Assembly (NCBI RefSeq): GCF_003290085.1
Contig: NZ_QMKJ01000001.1
Coordinates: 62,001 to 126,000 of the forward strand
DNA: 64,000 nt
Direction: 5' to 3'
Source of the DNA: Aliidiomarina sp. B3213
Lineage (GTDB): Bacteria; Pseudomonadota; Gammaproteobacteria; Enterobacterales; Alteromonadaceae
Positions 8,152 to 18,061 of this stretch are shown here, one piece after another; within the stretch, counting starts at the first letter, position 1; each line of letters begins with the position of its first letter. The translations under genes and the position numbers were made by a program. The notes beneath the pieces were generated by a model that saw only the letters and a list, made by a program, of their open reading frames with translations, had not been told where the DNA came from and searched no databases.

Positions 8152-9011
8152 TCGGTGTGAAACTTATTGCAGGCAAATAGTGTGTTTTCCATTAGGCATG
8201 CTACCGTCATGGGGCCTACACCACCCGGGACAGGGGTTATCCAGCTTGCCCGTTGCGCTGCAACGTCATAGTCAACATCACCACATAAGGTGCCGTCAGC
8301 TTGACGGTTTATACCAACGTCGATCACGATTGCGCCTTCTTTAATCCATTCACCTGGAATGAATTTAGCTTTACCCACAGCCACAATAACAATGTCTGCG
8401 CGCTCTACGTGCTGTTGTAAATCTTTCGTGAAACGGTGACAAACTGTAGTGGTGGCGCCTGCAATTAAAAGCTCTAAGCTCATGGGGCGTCCAACAATAT
8501 TAGAAGCTCCAACGATAACCGCATGCTTACCGTGCATGTCATGCCCAGTGTGGTTGAGCAGTTTCATTACCCCCCATGGTGTACATGGGCGTAGCACTGG
8601 AATCCGCTGCGCGAGGCGACCAATATTGTATGGGTGGAATCCGTCTACGTCTTTATGGGGTACGATACGTTCAATAATTCGAGTCGCGTCAATTCCTGCT
8701 GGCAGGGGAAGCTGCACCAAAATACCATCAACTTCTTTATCTTCATTGAGTTCGTCAATTAAAGTTTCTAACTGACTTTGAGATACCGTGACAGGAAGAT
8801 CGTATGCTCTAGATTTGAAGCCTACTTCTTCACATGCCTTACGCTTGCTTCCCACATAAACTTTGGATGCTGCGTCTTCACCTACAAGCACGACTGCCAA
8901 GCAAGGCGCACGCAAACCTTCTTTAACACGGTGTGTAACACCTTGTTTAACTTCAGCTCGGATACCCGCAGCTATGGCTTTCCCATCGATAATTTGGGCG
9001 CTCGTGACCAT
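8148..9011 (-). CDS. folD: Bifunctional methylenetetrahydrofolate dehydrogenase / methenyltetrahydrofolate cyclohydrolase
   Basis: Cytosolic one-carbon enzyme: oxidises 5,10-methylene-THF with NADP and hydrolyses the methenyl form to 10-formyl-THF. The 287-residue length is normal. Family blocks visible are the catalytic [13 protein letters not shown] (Tyr and Lys of the active site) near residues 52-64, LPLPAGID near 100, the dinucleotide-binding segment [14 protein letters not shown] near 164-177 and the C-terminal [16 protein letters not shown]. It converges on the pilus operon; the two TAA stops overlap by 4 bases (TTAA), leaving no room for a terminator between them. Highly confident. 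Confidence 0.97.
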   Translation of the reverse strand: MVTSAQIIDGKAIAAGIRAEVKQGVTHRVKEGLRAPCLAVVLVGEDAASKVYVGSKRKACEEVGFKSRAYDLPVTVSQSQLETLIDELNEDKEVDGILVQLPLPAGIDATRIIERIVPHKDVDGFHPYNIGRLAQRIPVLRPCTPWGVMKLLNHTGHDMHGKHAVIVGASNIVGRPMSLELLIAGATTTVCHRFTKDLQQHVERADIVIVAVGKAKFIPGEWIKEGAIVIDVGINRQADGTLCGDVDYDVAAQRASWITPVPGGVGPMTVACLMENTLFACNKFHTD

Positions 9012-9160
9012 GAATTTTATTCCACTAGAATTGATGTATTAGATGGCGCTATATTTTCGCAAAATTCCACTTGAATTAACAGATAAATGAGTGAATCATA
9101 ACTTTTCTACGCTATGTTGGCGTAAAAATAAGCAACCACGCGGTTTGCTTGAAAAAAGGT

Positions 9161-9189
9161 TTGACGGAAGAACAGCGTAACTGTAATAT
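9161..9189 (+). promoter_or_regulatory. Near-consensus sigma-70 promoter of the tRNA operon
   Basis: TTGACG and TAATAT separated by exactly 17 bases, ending 54 bases before the first tRNA. Only one base of each hexamer differs from the consensus. This fits a strong stable-RNA promoter. The downstream discriminator (CGCC) is GC-rich, as in promoters under stringent control; that last point is inference. Confidence 0.8.
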
Positions 9190-9243
9190 TCGCCTCCGTT
9201 GTCACCAGCGTCTTGCATGTTGGGACAATAAAAATGTAAAAGT

Positions 9244-9320
9244 CGGCGAGTAGCGCAGCTTGGTAGCGCACTTGGTTTGGGTCCAAGGGGTCGCTGGTTC
9301 GAATCCAGTCTCGCCGACCA
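9244..9320 (+). tRNA. tRNA-Pro (anticodon TGG)
   Basis: A 77-nt cloverleaf: acceptor CGGCGAG pairs with CTCGCCG, the anticodon loop contains TTTGGGT with TGG, the T loop is TTCGAAT, and the 3' CCA is encoded. First gene of a four-tRNA cluster; identical to the fourth copy. Confidence 0.96.
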
Positions 9321-9362
9321 TTTACACTGCGAAGTCTTAGCAGGAATATCGCTTCATACCGC

Positions 9363-9439
<77 letters not shown>

Positions 9440-9464
9440 GTGTGAATAGAACAGACCTATCAGT

Positions 9465-9541
9465 GGTGGGTGTAGCTCAGTTGGTAGAGCCCCGGATTGT
9501 GATTCCGGTTGTCGTGGGTTCAAGTCCCATCATCCACCCCA
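9465..9541 (+). tRNA. tRNA-His (anticodon GTG)
   Basis: Cloverleaf with GTG in the anticodon loop (TTGTGAT), T arm GTGGG-TTCAAGT-CCCAT and encoded CCA. A G at 9465 supplies the extra -1 guanosine characteristic of histidine tRNAs, pairing with the C discriminator. Confidence 0.95.
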
Positions 9542-9562
9542 TCTTTCTTAAATATCCTAGTT

Positions 9563-9639
9563 CGGCGAGTAGCGCAGCTTGGTAGCGCACTTGGTTTGGG
9601 TCCAAGGGGTCGCTGGTTCGAATCCAGTCTCGCCGACCA
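9563..9639 (+). tRNA. tRNA-Pro (anticodon TGG), second identical copy
   Basis: Base-for-base the same 77 nt as the first tRNA-Pro of the cluster, 319 bases downstream. The identity suggests recent duplication or gene conversion within the operon. No integrase or phage gene lies near it. Confidence 0.95.
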
Positions 9640-9659
9640 TCTTCGTTTTAATATTTTTA

Positions 9660-10214
9660 TCAATCAGATGTGAGCTTTGAAAGTATCGCTTTTAGGCGCT
9701 CTTCACCGATTTCGTTCATGCGTGCAATGTTGTTTTCAGGAATAGACTCGGGGTTGGGGTAACGACTGAGTACTTTCTCCATGTCTTCACTACGAAGTAT
9801 ATGCAGCATTGGGTAAGGGCTTCTGTTGGTATAGTTTTCAGCGTCGCTCGATTGGGCGCCTTCAAATGTATAGTTTGGGTGAAAGTGGGCGAGTTGGAAG
9901 GTTGCATCAAGTCGATGCGTTTGCAATGCCATTTCTAGCATGGCAACGCGCCCTAGAAAGTCATCGAAATCGTTACAGTTCGGCCAAATGATTAGCGTTG
10001 TTGCGATGCTTGGGTTGTCTTTTAAATACTGCAATTCATGCAGAAAGTGGTCGAAAACCTCACCGTCGTCTGTTGTCTTAAGCACTTCGTATCGAATGGT
10101 TTTCTTAGCCCATTCCTTGTGCGCAAAAGGACATAAATTTTCTTTGATCACCCAATGCTCAAGCCAGCGTTCGGTCTTTTCTATTGCCTGATGTGTCATA
10201 TTGGCCTTAGACAT
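9660..10214 (-). CDS. DUF1415 family protein
   Basis: A soluble protein of about 184 residues from the chosen ATG (MSKANMTHQAIEKTE). A longer frame to 10274 is open but its extra N-terminus looks non-native. Recognisable features of the DUF1415 family are the opening WLEHWVIKENLCPFAHKEW, the central LIIWPNCNDFDDFLGRVAMLE and the late FHPNYTFEG...NRSPYPMLHILR. The conserved Cys, His and Asp residues hint at metal binding, but no function is established. It reads towards the tRNA cluster, with only about 20 bases separating its stop from the last tRNA. Confidence 0.85.
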   Translation of the reverse strand: MSKANMTHQAIEKTERWLEHWVIKENLCPFAHKEWAKKTIRYEVLKTTDDGEVFDHFLHELQYLKDNPSIATTLIIWPNCNDFDDFLGRVAMLEMALQTHRLDATFQLAHFHPNYTFEGAQSSDAENYTNRSPYPMLHILRSEDMEKVLSRYPNPESIPENNIARMNEIGEERLKAILSKLTSD

Positions 10215-10318
10215 AATAAAATCCAAAACATTATAAGTGATCCCGCTTCTGTTGGGCAGACAATTCAAGCACAATAGAGCTCAAACTTGTGTACATTTTT
10301 ATTGAGAGAGAGCTTGTC

Positions 10319-11482
10319 ATGAAATCTAAAGCTACGAGTGAATGGTCTGCAGACACTAAGGTTGCCCAAGCCTTAGGTGCTTATGATGAGCTTACGCAAG
10401 GTGTTGTTCCTGCTATCCATTCGGCAACAACTTATTATAGAGACGCTGATAACCAATATCGAACAGGCCGAGTATATAGTCGTGACAACAACCCGACCTA
10501 TTTACCGGCAGAAAGGCTATTAGCGGACCTAGAAGGTGGGCAAGAAGCTTTATTGTTTGCTTCTGGAATGGCGGCTGCTGTGGCCGTTTTTATGAGCTTA
10601 CCTGCCAACAGTCACGTTATCGCACCGAAGATAATGTACTGGTCTTTACGAAACTGGTTGAAAACAGACGCTCCCAGATATGGGGTAAGTGTAGATTTTG
10701 TAGACATGAGCAACCTAGATGAGCTTTCCAGCGCTGTAAAACCAAACGAAACCCGTCTGATATGGGTTGAGTCGCCCGCAAACCCTATGTGGGGCGTCAC
10801 AGACATCAAGAAAGTCGCTGAAATCTGTCAAAAACACTTTATTTTACTTGCAGTAGATTCCACTGTGGCAACGCCAATTATATGCCAGCCGCTGGCGTTG
10901 GGGGCCGACATTGTGATGCATTCGGCTACTAAGTATTTGAATGGCCATTCAGATGTAATTGCCGGAGCGCTTGTTTGTAAGCGTTCTAACGAGTATTGGG
11001 AAACCGTGAAAAGGTATCGTAAGCAAGCTGGCGCTGTGCTTTCTCCATTTGATGCCTCACAGCTTTTACGGGGTATGAGAACGCTGTCGATTCGGGTCGA
11101 AAAATCATCGGAAAATGCGATGTTTTTGGCACATGAGTTAAGCCAGCACCCCGAAGTTGAGGAGGTGTTATACCCAGGTCTCATTGACTCAGCCTGTCAC
11201 ACGGTTGCTAAATCGCAGTTTAAACACGGATTTACCGGGATGATGTCGATTTGTGTCAAAGGTGGTGCACCGCGCGCGATTGCCATAGCCGCACAAACAC
11301 AAATTTGGCGCAGGGCAACATCGTTAGGGTCGGTTGAAAGTTTAATTGAGCACCGAGCTAGTATCGAAGGGGAAGGAACACCTGTTCCGGACAATCTATT
11401 GCGGCTGTCCGTAGGAATAGAAGGAAAAGATGATTTGCTTAAGGACTTATTACAGGCAATAGAGGCGACAAAAACGGTTTGA
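10319..11482 (+). CDS. metC: Cystathionine beta-lyase-like PLP enzyme (MetC family)
   Basis: A 387-residue Cys/Met-metabolism PLP enzyme, starting at the ATG preceded by GAGAGAGAG (the frame is open 10 codons further to a GTG). Visible family blocks: YSRDNNPTYLPAERLLADLEGGQEALLFASGMAA for cofactor phosphate binding, the DST aspartate near 186, and the PLP lysine in HSATKYLNGHSDVIAG near 213. The C-terminal WRRATSLGSVESLIEHR is typical of the family. The reaction is probably beta-elimination of cystathionine to homocysteine; gamma-lyase or synthase activity cannot be excluded from sequence. Its TGA overlaps the next start. Confidence 0.82.
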   Translation: MKSKATSEWSADTKVAQALGAYDELTQGVVPAIHSATTYYRDADNQYRTGRVYSRDNNPTYLPAERLLADLEGGQEALLFASGMAAAVAVFMSLPANSHVIAPKIMYWSLRNWLKTDAPRYGVSVDFVDMSNLDELSSAVKPNETRLIWVESPANPMWGVTDIKKVAEICQKHFILLAVDSTVATPIICQPLALGADIVMHSATKYLNGHSDVIAGALVCKRSNEYWETVKRYRKQAGAVLSPFDASQLLRGMRTLSIRVEKSSENAMFLAHELSQHPEVEEVLYPGLIDSACHTVAKSQFKHGFTGMMSICVKGGAPRAIAIAAQTQIWRRATSLGSVESLIEHRASIEGEGTPVPDNLLRLSVGIEGKDDLLKDLLQAIEATKTV

Positions 11483-12084
11483 GTAGTGCATTCTTCGTTC
11501 CTGACGGAAGTAGTAGAGTAGAACTAGAGATCAAGAAAAGCCGCTTTATTGGGCTTGCGGCTCGTGTGGACAAGAAATCGGATGTCCAAAAGGTGCTTGA
11601 AGCAGAAAAGCAACGTTATCCTGACGCTCGTCACCATTGCTGGGCATACCAAATTGGCTCTCCAGCTTCACCGCGAATGGCGGCTATGAACGACGATGGT
11701 GAACCCAGTGGAACTGCTGGTAAGCCTATTCTGAACGTTATCCAGCATAAAGATATAGGCCACATTATGGTTGTGGTTACGCGTTATTTTGGTGGGATTA
11801 AGCTAGGCGCCGGAGGATTAGTTAGAGCTTATTCAGCAGCCGCAGAGCAAGCCGTTTCAGAGCTCGCCTTAACCCATTTTGAAGTCACGAAAGAGGCTTC
11901 TATCTCGTGTGATTTTTCACAAGAGCAATATGTGCGTCATTGGCTAGGAGAGCAGGGGATTAGTGTTCGGGACTGTCAGTATAGTCATGTAGTAACGATT
12001 CAATTCAACGCGCCAGAACGAATTGCTGGCGCTCTAGAAGACCTGTCTCAGCGACCTGAGTTTGAAGTTGAGGTTGAGAACTAA
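11479..12084 (+). CDS. yigZ: IMPACT family protein, YigZ-like
   Basis: A 201-residue protein with the UPF0029/IMPACT domain: EIKKSRFIGLAARV near the start, the family core HHCWAYQIG...RMAAMNDDGEPSGTAGKPIL (residues 52-80) and VVVTRYFGGIKLGAGGLVRAY (93-114). A C-terminal DUF1949-type domain follows. Homologues bind nucleic acid or ribosomes in stress; the exact role is unclear. TTG at 11479 overlaps the metC-like stop (TTGA) and no better in-frame start is seen. Its TAA overlaps the stop of the convergent lipoprotein gene by 4 bases. Confidence 0.9.
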   Translation: MSSAFFVPDGSSRVELEIKKSRFIGLAARVDKKSDVQKVLEAEKQRYPDARHHCWAYQIGSPASPRMAAMNDDGEPSGTAGKPILNVIQHKDIGHIMVVVTRYFGGIKLGAGGLVRAYSAAAEQAVSELALTHFEVTKEASISCDFSQEQYVRHWLGEQGISVRDCQYSHVVTIQFNAPERIAGALEDLSQRPEFEVEVEN

Positions 12085-12785
12085 CGAAGCATTTGTACGG
12101 GGTCGAGTTCAACTTGGCAATAATTGCTTGGGTAATGGTTAAAGGTGTTGTCCCAACTCACATTCTTCCTAGAAGTTTTGCTGACCCCCAATATGAGCAA
12201 ATCGGCAACACTGTAATAGAACCCATCGAAATCGCCTTCATTCATACACCCAACGGACTCGTCGAAGCCGAACTCTGTAATGTCTTGGTCCACATTGATT
12301 CTATTAAAGAAGCGTGTTTCTCTGCGCAAAAAGGCATCTAAGTAATGCTGCACAACATTTCGAAATCCAGGGAAAATATAAAAGCTCCAGTTTTGCACCC
12401 AGCTCTCGTTTTGTGCGCCCCCAGACCACGCGACTACAGCGTCGTTGTTGAGTACGCGCTTATGGGCCGCTGTGAAATAGTAATTAGCACAACTATTTAG
12501 GCAGTAGTCCATCACTTCAATCGTGAACTGGTTGCGGTAGAGGTGATAACCCCACTGCATCGCTGACATTGGGTCACCGCCGTTGCTGGTCACTCTGAAG
12601 GTCTTTATTTGAGGGTTTGCGTTAGATATTTCGAGGAGTTGTTCTACGCTACTTGCGCTTGTCTCACCTACCATTTCAATCGCGTTTTCAGTAACCGTAA
12701 TGGTCGCTTGGGGCAGCTCTTGCGGAGCGTTACTGCAAGCTGCAAGCACTGTGGCCGAAATTAGAAGTGTGAACACACGCATCAT
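12081..12785 (-). CDS. Lipoprotein with ClpP/crotonase-like fold (COG3904-like)
   Basis: About 234 residues from the chosen ATG (MMRVFTLLISATVLAACS). The lipobox LAAC predicts a lipid-anchored envelope protein; the frame continues upstream to 12872 but that would overlap the GGDEF gene. The segment KTFRVTSNGGDPMSAMQWGYHL followed by EVMDYCLNSCANYYFTAA follows the spacing of periplasmic ClpP-like proteins of the COG3904 group. Cys replaces or neighbours the position where the catalytic Ser would be expected (SCANYYF). Whether it is an active protease is not known. Family assignment is by pattern recognition and is moderate. Confidence 0.6.
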   Translation of the reverse strand: MMRVFTLLISATVLAACSNAPQELPQATITVTENAIEMVGETSASSVEQLLEISNANPQIKTFRVTSNGGDPMSAMQWGYHLYRNQFTIEVMDYCLNSCANYYFTAAHKRVLNNDAVVAWSGGAQNESWVQNWSFYIFPGFRNVVQHYLDAFLRRETRFFNRINVDQDITEFGFDESVGCMNEGDFDGFYYSVADLLILGVSKTSRKNVSWDNTFNHYPSNYCQVELDPVQMLR

Positions 12786-12846
12786 ACAAAAATGACTCCT
12801 ACTGATGAGCTTAAAGGTATAACACATCACTTTAATTTTTAGAAAC

Positions 12847-14424
12847 TTAAACCAATTCCTTAAAATCATCACCTATTCGATAACAACCGCGATTCCGTCC
12901 TACCTTTTTAGCTTGGTATAAAGCTTCGTCTGCTTCAAGGATTGCATGCTCGGCGTCTGACATGTCACTAGGTGTTTTATGGGCTATGCCAATACTCACA
13001 GATAAATGATTACTTACTTCGCTTGTGTCGTGAGGTATAGCTAGTTCTTTCAACGCTACTTGAAAGCTCTGCGCAAGCTCCAGGGCTTGTTCTAATGTGC
13101 CTTCAGGTAGCAGTACTGCAAATTCTTCACCGCCAAAGCGCGCAACAACTTCGCCGCTACGTCGGAAATATTCGGTAAGAAGCTTCGCCACAGAACGTAA
13201 AGCATGATCACCGGCAATATGACCATAATGGTCGTTAAATGCTTTGAAAAAATCGATGTCGAGCAAAAGCAGCGTAACTGAATGTGAATGTCGAATTGCT
13301 CGAGCAACTTCTTCTTGTAACCGGGAGTCGAAATGGCGTCGGTTCGCTATCCCCGTTAAACCATCTTTATGTGCGAGTTCTTTTAAGCTTTCGTTGGCTT
13401 CGATAAGCTCTTGCTGGGTCGCTTTTAATGAACGCATGTATTGTTCGCTTTGCAGCGAATTGGCAATGATTTCACCCACAAGCTTTAGTCGACGGGTGTC
13501 AGCTTCTGTCCAATGGCGGTGGCGAGCCACCATGTCACAACCCACTACGCCAATAAGTTTATTGTGTGCATACATACCCACACAAATTACAGAGCGAATA
13601 TCTTCATTTTCGAATTCTTCTCGTTCTGCTTGCCCTTGTTCAGGAATAAGGCTTGTGTCATGTACTAAGAACAAACCTTCTTGTTCCATACATTGGAAAA
13701 ACCAAGGAAGTGCTTCTCGAGGAATATCTTTAAGTTCGTCTATATGGCTTGTAATTCCCTCACGAACCCACTCGAACGTGTTGCTGAAGCTTTCACCTTC
13801 GTTACTGAATTCGAAAATATATGCACGGTCAGACTGACAAAACTCGCCTACAGCCTCTAATGCGTTTTCTATGTGCGAGAAAATTTCTTCACCCTGAGCA
13901 TTGATCAACTGTGAGGACAGTTGCGACATCAATTTGTCGAAAGCAATCATGTCACGCAAACTAAATTCGCTTGAGAGCAGGTCTGCTGCGTCTCGTTGCA
14001 CAACAAACAAACGGTGGTCGCGCTCCATGATCAACGCGGAATGAATAACTTTTCCCTTGAACTCAATAGCATGGCTTCTAATGTTAATTGCGCGCTCGTG
14101 AATCAGTAAGTCTCTGCGCTCAACTGGAAAACCTTGCAAGGCTTGAGTTATGGGCGGGTCTTTGGGTCGCCGCATTTCGCTAAATCCGGTTAAGTCAGCA
14201 TCCAAGGAAAAGGGTAGAGATTCAATTTCGTCAAAATCTGGATTTTGGCTATTTAATTGAAGCAGCTTACATGCGGCCTCGTTCGCGTAGAGCGAACTTG
14301 CGTTGCCGGTAATTGGCTCAAACGAAGAAATAATGGCTACCGGAAATTGCTCGAGCAGCGCTGTGCAATAACCTTCTAACACCTCTGTGGGTAACAATGG
14401 TTGGCTTGAGCCTTTATCTGACAT
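12847..14424 (-). CDS. Diguanylate cyclase with PAS-like, GAF and GGDEF domains
   Basis: A 525-residue cytoplasmic protein with no obvious membrane span. The N-terminal 150 residues look PAS-like (EPITGNASSLYANEAACKLLQ). A GAF domain spans about 165-330, with features such as SDRAYIFEF and GVVGCDMVARHRHWTEAD. A GGDEF domain follows from about 350, with DGLTGIANRRHFD and the active-site GGEEF at 431-435. This should make cyclic di-GMP. No RxxD inhibitory site precedes GGEEF, so product feedback is unlikely. Transcribed divergently from tig. Confidence 0.9.
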   Translation of the reverse strand: MSDKGSSQPLLPTEVLEGYCTALLEQFPVAIISSFEPITGNASSLYANEAACKLLQLNSQNPDFDEIESLPFSLDADLTGFSEMRRPKDPPITQALQGFPVERRDLLIHERAINIRSHAIEFKGKVIHSALIMERDHRLFVVQRDAADLLSSEFSLRDMIAFDKLMSQLSSQLINAQGEEIFSHIENALEAVGEFCQSDRAYIFEFSNEGESFSNTFEWVREGITSHIDELKDIPREALPWFFQCMEQEGLFLVHDTSLIPEQGQAEREEFENEDIRSVICVGMYAHNKLIGVVGCDMVARHRHWTEADTRRLKLVGEIIANSLQSEQYMRSLKATQQELIEANESLKELAHKDGLTGIANRRHFDSRLQEEVARAIRHSHSVTLLLLDIDFFKAFNDHYGHIAGDHALRSVAKLLTEYFRRSGEVVARFGGEEFAVLLPEGTLEQALELAQSFQVALKELAIPHDTSEVSNHLSVSIGIAHKTPSDMSDAEHAILEADEALYQAKKVGRNRGCYRIGDDFKELV

Positions 14425-14760
14425 CTAGAAATCCAGTTGTATCGATCCTTCGTGAATGACATCAGCAACCGTTACTACACTATACGTGGCAATGTGTTCA
14501 GTGATCGGAAAAGTATTAATTAAACAATAGTCTATTCAAGATTGCAGTGCTTAGTATTTGATGTCAACGCCAACCAGTTATTTTAATGCAAAGGGAAATT
14601 TTGGGGAACGGGTCGACTCATGCTTTAAGCCTCGCTATAATGTCGCGTCTTTTTTAAGTATGAGACAGTACTTTCGTGTATAAAGTACTGTTCAAGTGCG
14701 CCATACGGCGCGGTTTTTATCGGTTTATATACCTTCAAGTGATACTGAGGTAACAACGCA
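14425..14760 (+). promoter_or_regulatory. Divergent intergenic region and tig leader with two inverted repeats
   Basis: This gene-free stretch carries the start regions of the GGDEF gene and tig. It contains a perfect 10-bp inverted repeat (ACAGTACTTT at 14665-14674 with its complement at 14682-14691). A short GC hairpin follows, GCGCC-ATAC-GGCGC at 14698-14711, followed by GGTTTTTA. Both lie within 100 bases of the tig start, so they may be an operator and an attenuator in the tig leader. The roles are inferred; the repeats are read directly. Confidence 0.55.
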
Positions 14761-16065
14761 ATGCAGGTTTCTGTAGAAACAACTCAAGGTTTAGAGCGTC
14801 GCATTACGATTTCTATTCCTGCTGAAAAAATTGATCAAGAAGTAAAGAATCAAGTCAAGCAACGCGCACGCACTGTACGTATGGACGGCTTCCGTCCTGG
14901 TAAGGTTCCAGTGTCAATGGTAGAGAAGCGTTTCGGACCTGCGATTCGTCAAGACGTAGTCATGGAGCAAATGCAGCGCCATTATGTTGAAGCCATCATG
15001 CAGGAAAAAATTAATCCAGCAGGTGCGCCTCGTTTTGAACCTAAGTCAGACGAACCAGGTAAAGACGTAGAATTTGTCGCGATTGCTGAAGTTTATCCAG
15101 AGATCGAACTGAAAGACTTGGATAAAGTAAAAGTTGAAAAGCCTTCGGCTGAAGTTACGGACAAAGATCTAGACAATATGCTAGACACCCTTCGTAAACA
15201 GAACGCAGGCTGGAAGTCAGTGAAACGTGGTGCTAAAGACGGCGACCGTGTAACTATGGACTTCTTAGGTCGTGTTGACGGTGAAGAGTTTGAAGGCGGT
15301 AAAGCTGAAAACTTCGCACTTGAAATGGGCCAAGGCCGCATGATTCCGGGTTTTGAAGACGGTGTTAAAGGGTTAAAAGCTGGCGACGAGAAAACTATCG
15401 AAGTCACTTTCCCTGAAGATTACCACGCTGAAAACTTGAAAGGTAAGGCCGCAGAGTTTGATTTAACTATCAAAACGGTTGAAGCACCTGACCTACCAAA
15501 ACTAGACGACGCTTTTGCAGAACAGTTTGGTGTTGCTGAAGGTGGTTTAGAAGGCTTGAAAGCTGAAGTTCGTAAGAACATGGAGCGTGAGCTAGAGAAC
15601 GCGGTAAAAGGCAAAGTGAAGCAACAAGTCATCAAAGGCTTGCTTGAAGCAAACGACGACGTTGCTGTACCGAACGCTATGAAAGAGCAAGAGATTCAAG
15701 CTCTACGTCAGCAAGCTATGCAACGTTTCGGCGGTCAAGGCCAAAACATGCCAGAGCTTCCAGCTGAATTGTTTGAAGAGCAAGCAATTGAGCGCGTTAA
15801 AGTAGGTTTGTTATTGGGCGAAGTTATTCGTACAAACGAGCTTAAGGTTGACGATGCGAAAGTTGACGCACTGATCGAAAGCACAGCTTCTGCGTATGAA
15901 GATCCACAGCAAGTGATCTCTTACTACAAGCAGAATGAAGAGATGATGCAGCAAGTACGTAACGTTGCACTTGAAGAGCAAGCAATTGAGCTTATTCTTG
16001 AGAAAGCTAAAGTCTCTGACAAAACAGAAAGCTTTGACGAGGTTATGAACCCTCCTAAGCAATAA
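14761..16065 (+). CDS. tig: Trigger factor, ribosome-associated chaperone and peptidyl-prolyl isomerase
   Basis: Binds the ribosome exit tunnel and shields nascent chains. The 434 residues have the normal three-domain layout. The N-terminal ribosome-binding domain contains the signature [17 protein letters not shown] (residues 43-59). The FKBP-type isomerase domain spans about 150-245 ([31 protein letters not shown]). The C-terminal helical chaperone domain continues from about 250. It heads the conserved order tig-clpP-clpX-lon. A strong palindrome separates it from clpP. Confidence 0.98.
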   Translation: MQVSVETTQGLERRITISIPAEKIDQEVKNQVKQRARTVRMDGFRPGKVPVSMVEKRFGPAIRQDVVMEQMQRHYVEAIMQEKINPAGAPRFEPKSDEPGKDVEFVAIAEVYPEIELKDLDKVKVEKPSAEVTDKDLDNMLDTLRKQNAGWKSVKRGAKDGDRVTMDFLGRVDGEEFEGGKAENFALEMGQGRMIPGFEDGVKGLKAGDEKTIEVTFPEDYHAENLKGKAAEFDLTIKTVEAPDLPKLDDAFAEQFGVAEGGLEGLKAEVRKNMERELENAVKGKVKQQVIKGLLEANDDVAVPNAMKEQEIQALRQQAMQRFGGQGQNMPELPAELFEEQAIERVKVGLLLGEVIRTNELKVDDAKVDALIESTASAYEDPQQVISYYKQNEEMMQQVRNVALEEQAIELILEKAKVSDKTESFDEVMNPPKQ

Positions 16066-16095
16066 CTGTTTGCTGAATTCGTCAGGAATTGGTTT

Positions 16096-16131
16096 AATGG
16101 CTCGAGTGTGCTCACTCGAGCCATTTCATTT
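16096..16131 (+). terminator. Palindromic hairpin between tig and clpP, probable terminator or attenuator
   Basis: A perfect 13-bp stem (16096-16108 with 16113-16125), loop TGCT, followed by TCATTTT. The T tract is interrupted, so termination may be partial, allowing some readthrough into clpP, whose start is 24 bases from the stem. Confidence 0.65.
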
Positions 16132-16148
16132 TAAGGAGTTGGTAAAAG

Positions 16149-16769
16149 ATGCAGGATTCTATCACCGATCCAATGTCAGCATTGATCCCTATGGTTATCG
16201 AGCAAACGTCGAAAGGCGAACGCTCATTTGACATTTATTCTCGCCTATTGAAAGAAGGCGTGATTTTCCTCGTTGGACCTGTGGAAGAACAGATGGCAAA
16301 TCTTATTGTCGCGCAAATGTTGTTCCTTGAGTCAGAAAATCCAGAAAAAGACATCTATCTTTATATTAATTCTCCTGGTGGTTCGGTAACTGCTGGACTA
16401 GCCATTTACGATACGATGCAGTTTATTCGTAACGATGTTTCTACCGTGTGTATTGGACAAGCAGCAAGTATGGGCGCATTCTTACTAGCTGGTGGCGCAG
16501 AAGGGAAACGTTTTTGTTTGCCTAACTCTCGCGTAATGATTCACCAACCATTGGGTGGGTTTAGAGGCCAAGCGTCGGATATAGAGATCCATGCAAAAGA
16601 AATTTTGTATATTAAAGAAAGATTGAATCAAATGTTGGCGGACCATACGGGTCAACCGCTTGATGTAATTGCAAAAGATACAGATCGTGACCACTTCATG
16701 AGCGCAGAACGTGCTGTTGAATATGGATTGGTTGACGATATATTGACTAAACGAGAATTGAAAGGTTAA
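16149..16769 (+). CDS. clpP: ATP-dependent Clp protease proteolytic subunit
   Basis: The peptidase ring of the ClpXP and ClpAP proteases. At 206 residues it has the usual length, with the catalytic serine in [11 protein letters not shown] (Ser107), the histidine in MIHQPLGG (His132) and the aspartate in the region of DTDRDHF near 181. The oligomer-forming [12 protein letters not shown] block is present at 72-83. It is preceded by AAGGAG and followed after 4 bases by clpX, so the two are co-transcribed. Confidence 0.98.
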   Translation: MQDSITDPMSALIPMVIEQTSKGERSFDIYSRLLKEGVIFLVGPVEEQMANLIVAQMLFLESENPEKDIYLYINSPGGSVTAGLAIYDTMQFIRNDVSTVCIGQAASMGAFLLAGGAEGKRFCLPNSRVMIHQPLGGFRGQASDIEIHAKEILYIKERLNQMLADHTGQPLDVIAKDTDRDHFMSAERAVEYGLVDDILTKRELKG

Positions 16770-16773
16770 GTCG

Positions 16774-18051
16774 ATGACAGATAAAACAGGTGGCGATTCT
16801 CAAGGTGGCAAGTCTTTATATTGCACTTTTTGTGGGAAAAGCCAGCACGAAGTAAAAAAACTGATTGCAGGACCCTCTGTCTTCATCTGTGACGAATGCG
16901 TTGACTTGTGTAACGACATTCTGAAAGAAGAAATTAAAGAGTTGGCCACGCAAGAACAGCGCGACCATATGCCTACGCCGAAAGAAATTCGTGCGCACTT
17001 GGACGACTATGTGATTGGTCAAGATCGCTCTAAAAGAGTGCTTGCAGTAGCGGTTTATAATCACTACAAGCGTTTACGCAATGCGGGCCTGAAAGAAGAA
17101 GTTGAGCTAGGTAAAAGTAACATTTTGCTGATTGGTCCAACGGGTAGTGGTAAAACATTGCTTGCTGAAACCTTAGCACGATACCTCGACGTACCTTTCA
17201 CGGTTGCCGACGCTACTACGCTAACCGAGGCTGGTTACGTAGGTGAAGACGTTGAAAACATTATTCAAAAGCTTCTGCAAAAATGTGACTACGATCCGCA
17301 AAAAGCGGAGCGCGGAATCGTTTACATTGATGAAATCGATAAGATTTCACGTAAGTCTGACAATCCGTCAATTACTCGCGATGTGTCGGGCGAAGGTGTG
17401 CAGCAAGCGTTATTGAAACTGATTGAAGGCACAGTTGCTTCAGTTCCTCCTCAAGGCGGGCGTAAGCACCCACAACAAGAGTTTGTTCAGGTCGATACCT
17501 CGAAAATTCTATTCATTTGTGGTGGTGCATTCGCAGGGCTTGAGAAAGTGATTCAACAACGTCTTGCTACGGGCACTGGCATTGGTTTTGGTGCGGAAGT
17601 ACGTTCAGAGAAAGAGAAGTCTCAAATAGACGTGCTTACCAAGGTAGAACCTGGCGACCTAGTAAAATATGGTCTTATTCCTGAATTTATTGGTCGTTTA
17701 CCTGTTGTGGCGAGCTTGTCAGAGCTAGACGAAGATGCGTTGGTGCAAATTCTACAAGAGCCTAAAAACGCGTTAACGAAACAGTATGGCGCGCTGTTAG
17801 CTATGGAAGACGTAGAGCTTGAATTTAGAGAAGACGCACTGAGAGCCATAGCTAGAAAAGCAATGCAACGTAAAACAGGTGCGCGCGGTCTTCGTTCTAT
17901 TGTGGAAGACGTGCTTCTGTCAACAATGTATGAGCTACCTTCGATGGACAACGTAAGTAAAGTGGTTATAGATGAAACCGTGATTAACGGTGAGTCTGAC
18001 CCCATTATTATTTACGCAAACAACAAAGACGCTCAGGCATCTGGCGAATAA
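16774..18051 (+). CDS. clpX: ATP-dependent Clp protease ATP-binding subunit ClpX
   Basis: An AAA+ unfoldase that feeds substrates, including ssrA-tagged proteins, to ClpP. The N-terminal zinc-binding domain has C-x2-C and C-x2-C pairs ([14 protein letters not shown]; residues 17-47). Walker A GPTGSGKT is near 121-128, Walker [12 protein letters not shown] near 187, and the pore and sensor regions follow ([13 protein letters not shown]). The ClpP-binding loop lies in the IGF-containing stretch (TGIGFGAE). Length of 425 is standard. The ssrA gene of this genome is also in the window. Confidence 0.98.
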   Translation: MTDKTGGDSQGGKSLYCTFCGKSQHEVKKLIAGPSVFICDECVDLCNDILKEEIKELATQEQRDHMPTPKEIRAHLDDYVIGQDRSKRVLAVAVYNHYKRLRNAGLKEEVELGKSNILLIGPTGSGKTLLAETLARYLDVPFTVADATTLTEAGYVGEDVENIIQKLLQKCDYDPQKAERGIVYIDEIDKISRKSDNPSITRDVSGEGVQQALLKLIEGTVASVPPQGGRKHPQQEFVQVDTSKILFICGGAFAGLEKVIQQRLATGTGIGFGAEVRSEKEKSQIDVLTKVEPGDLVKYGLIPEFIGRLPVVASLSELDEDALVQILQEPKNALTKQYGALLAMEDVELEFREDALRAIARKAMQRKTGARGLRSIVEDVLLSTMYELPSMDNVSKVVIDETVINGESDPIIIYANNKDAQASGE

Positions 18052-18061
18052 ACATCCAATT

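Noticed and set aside
13244-13837. A 197-codon open frame antisense to the GGDEF gene
   Set aside because: It lies wholly within the coding sequence of a well-supported cyclase; its composition is Ser-rich and lacks protein family features.
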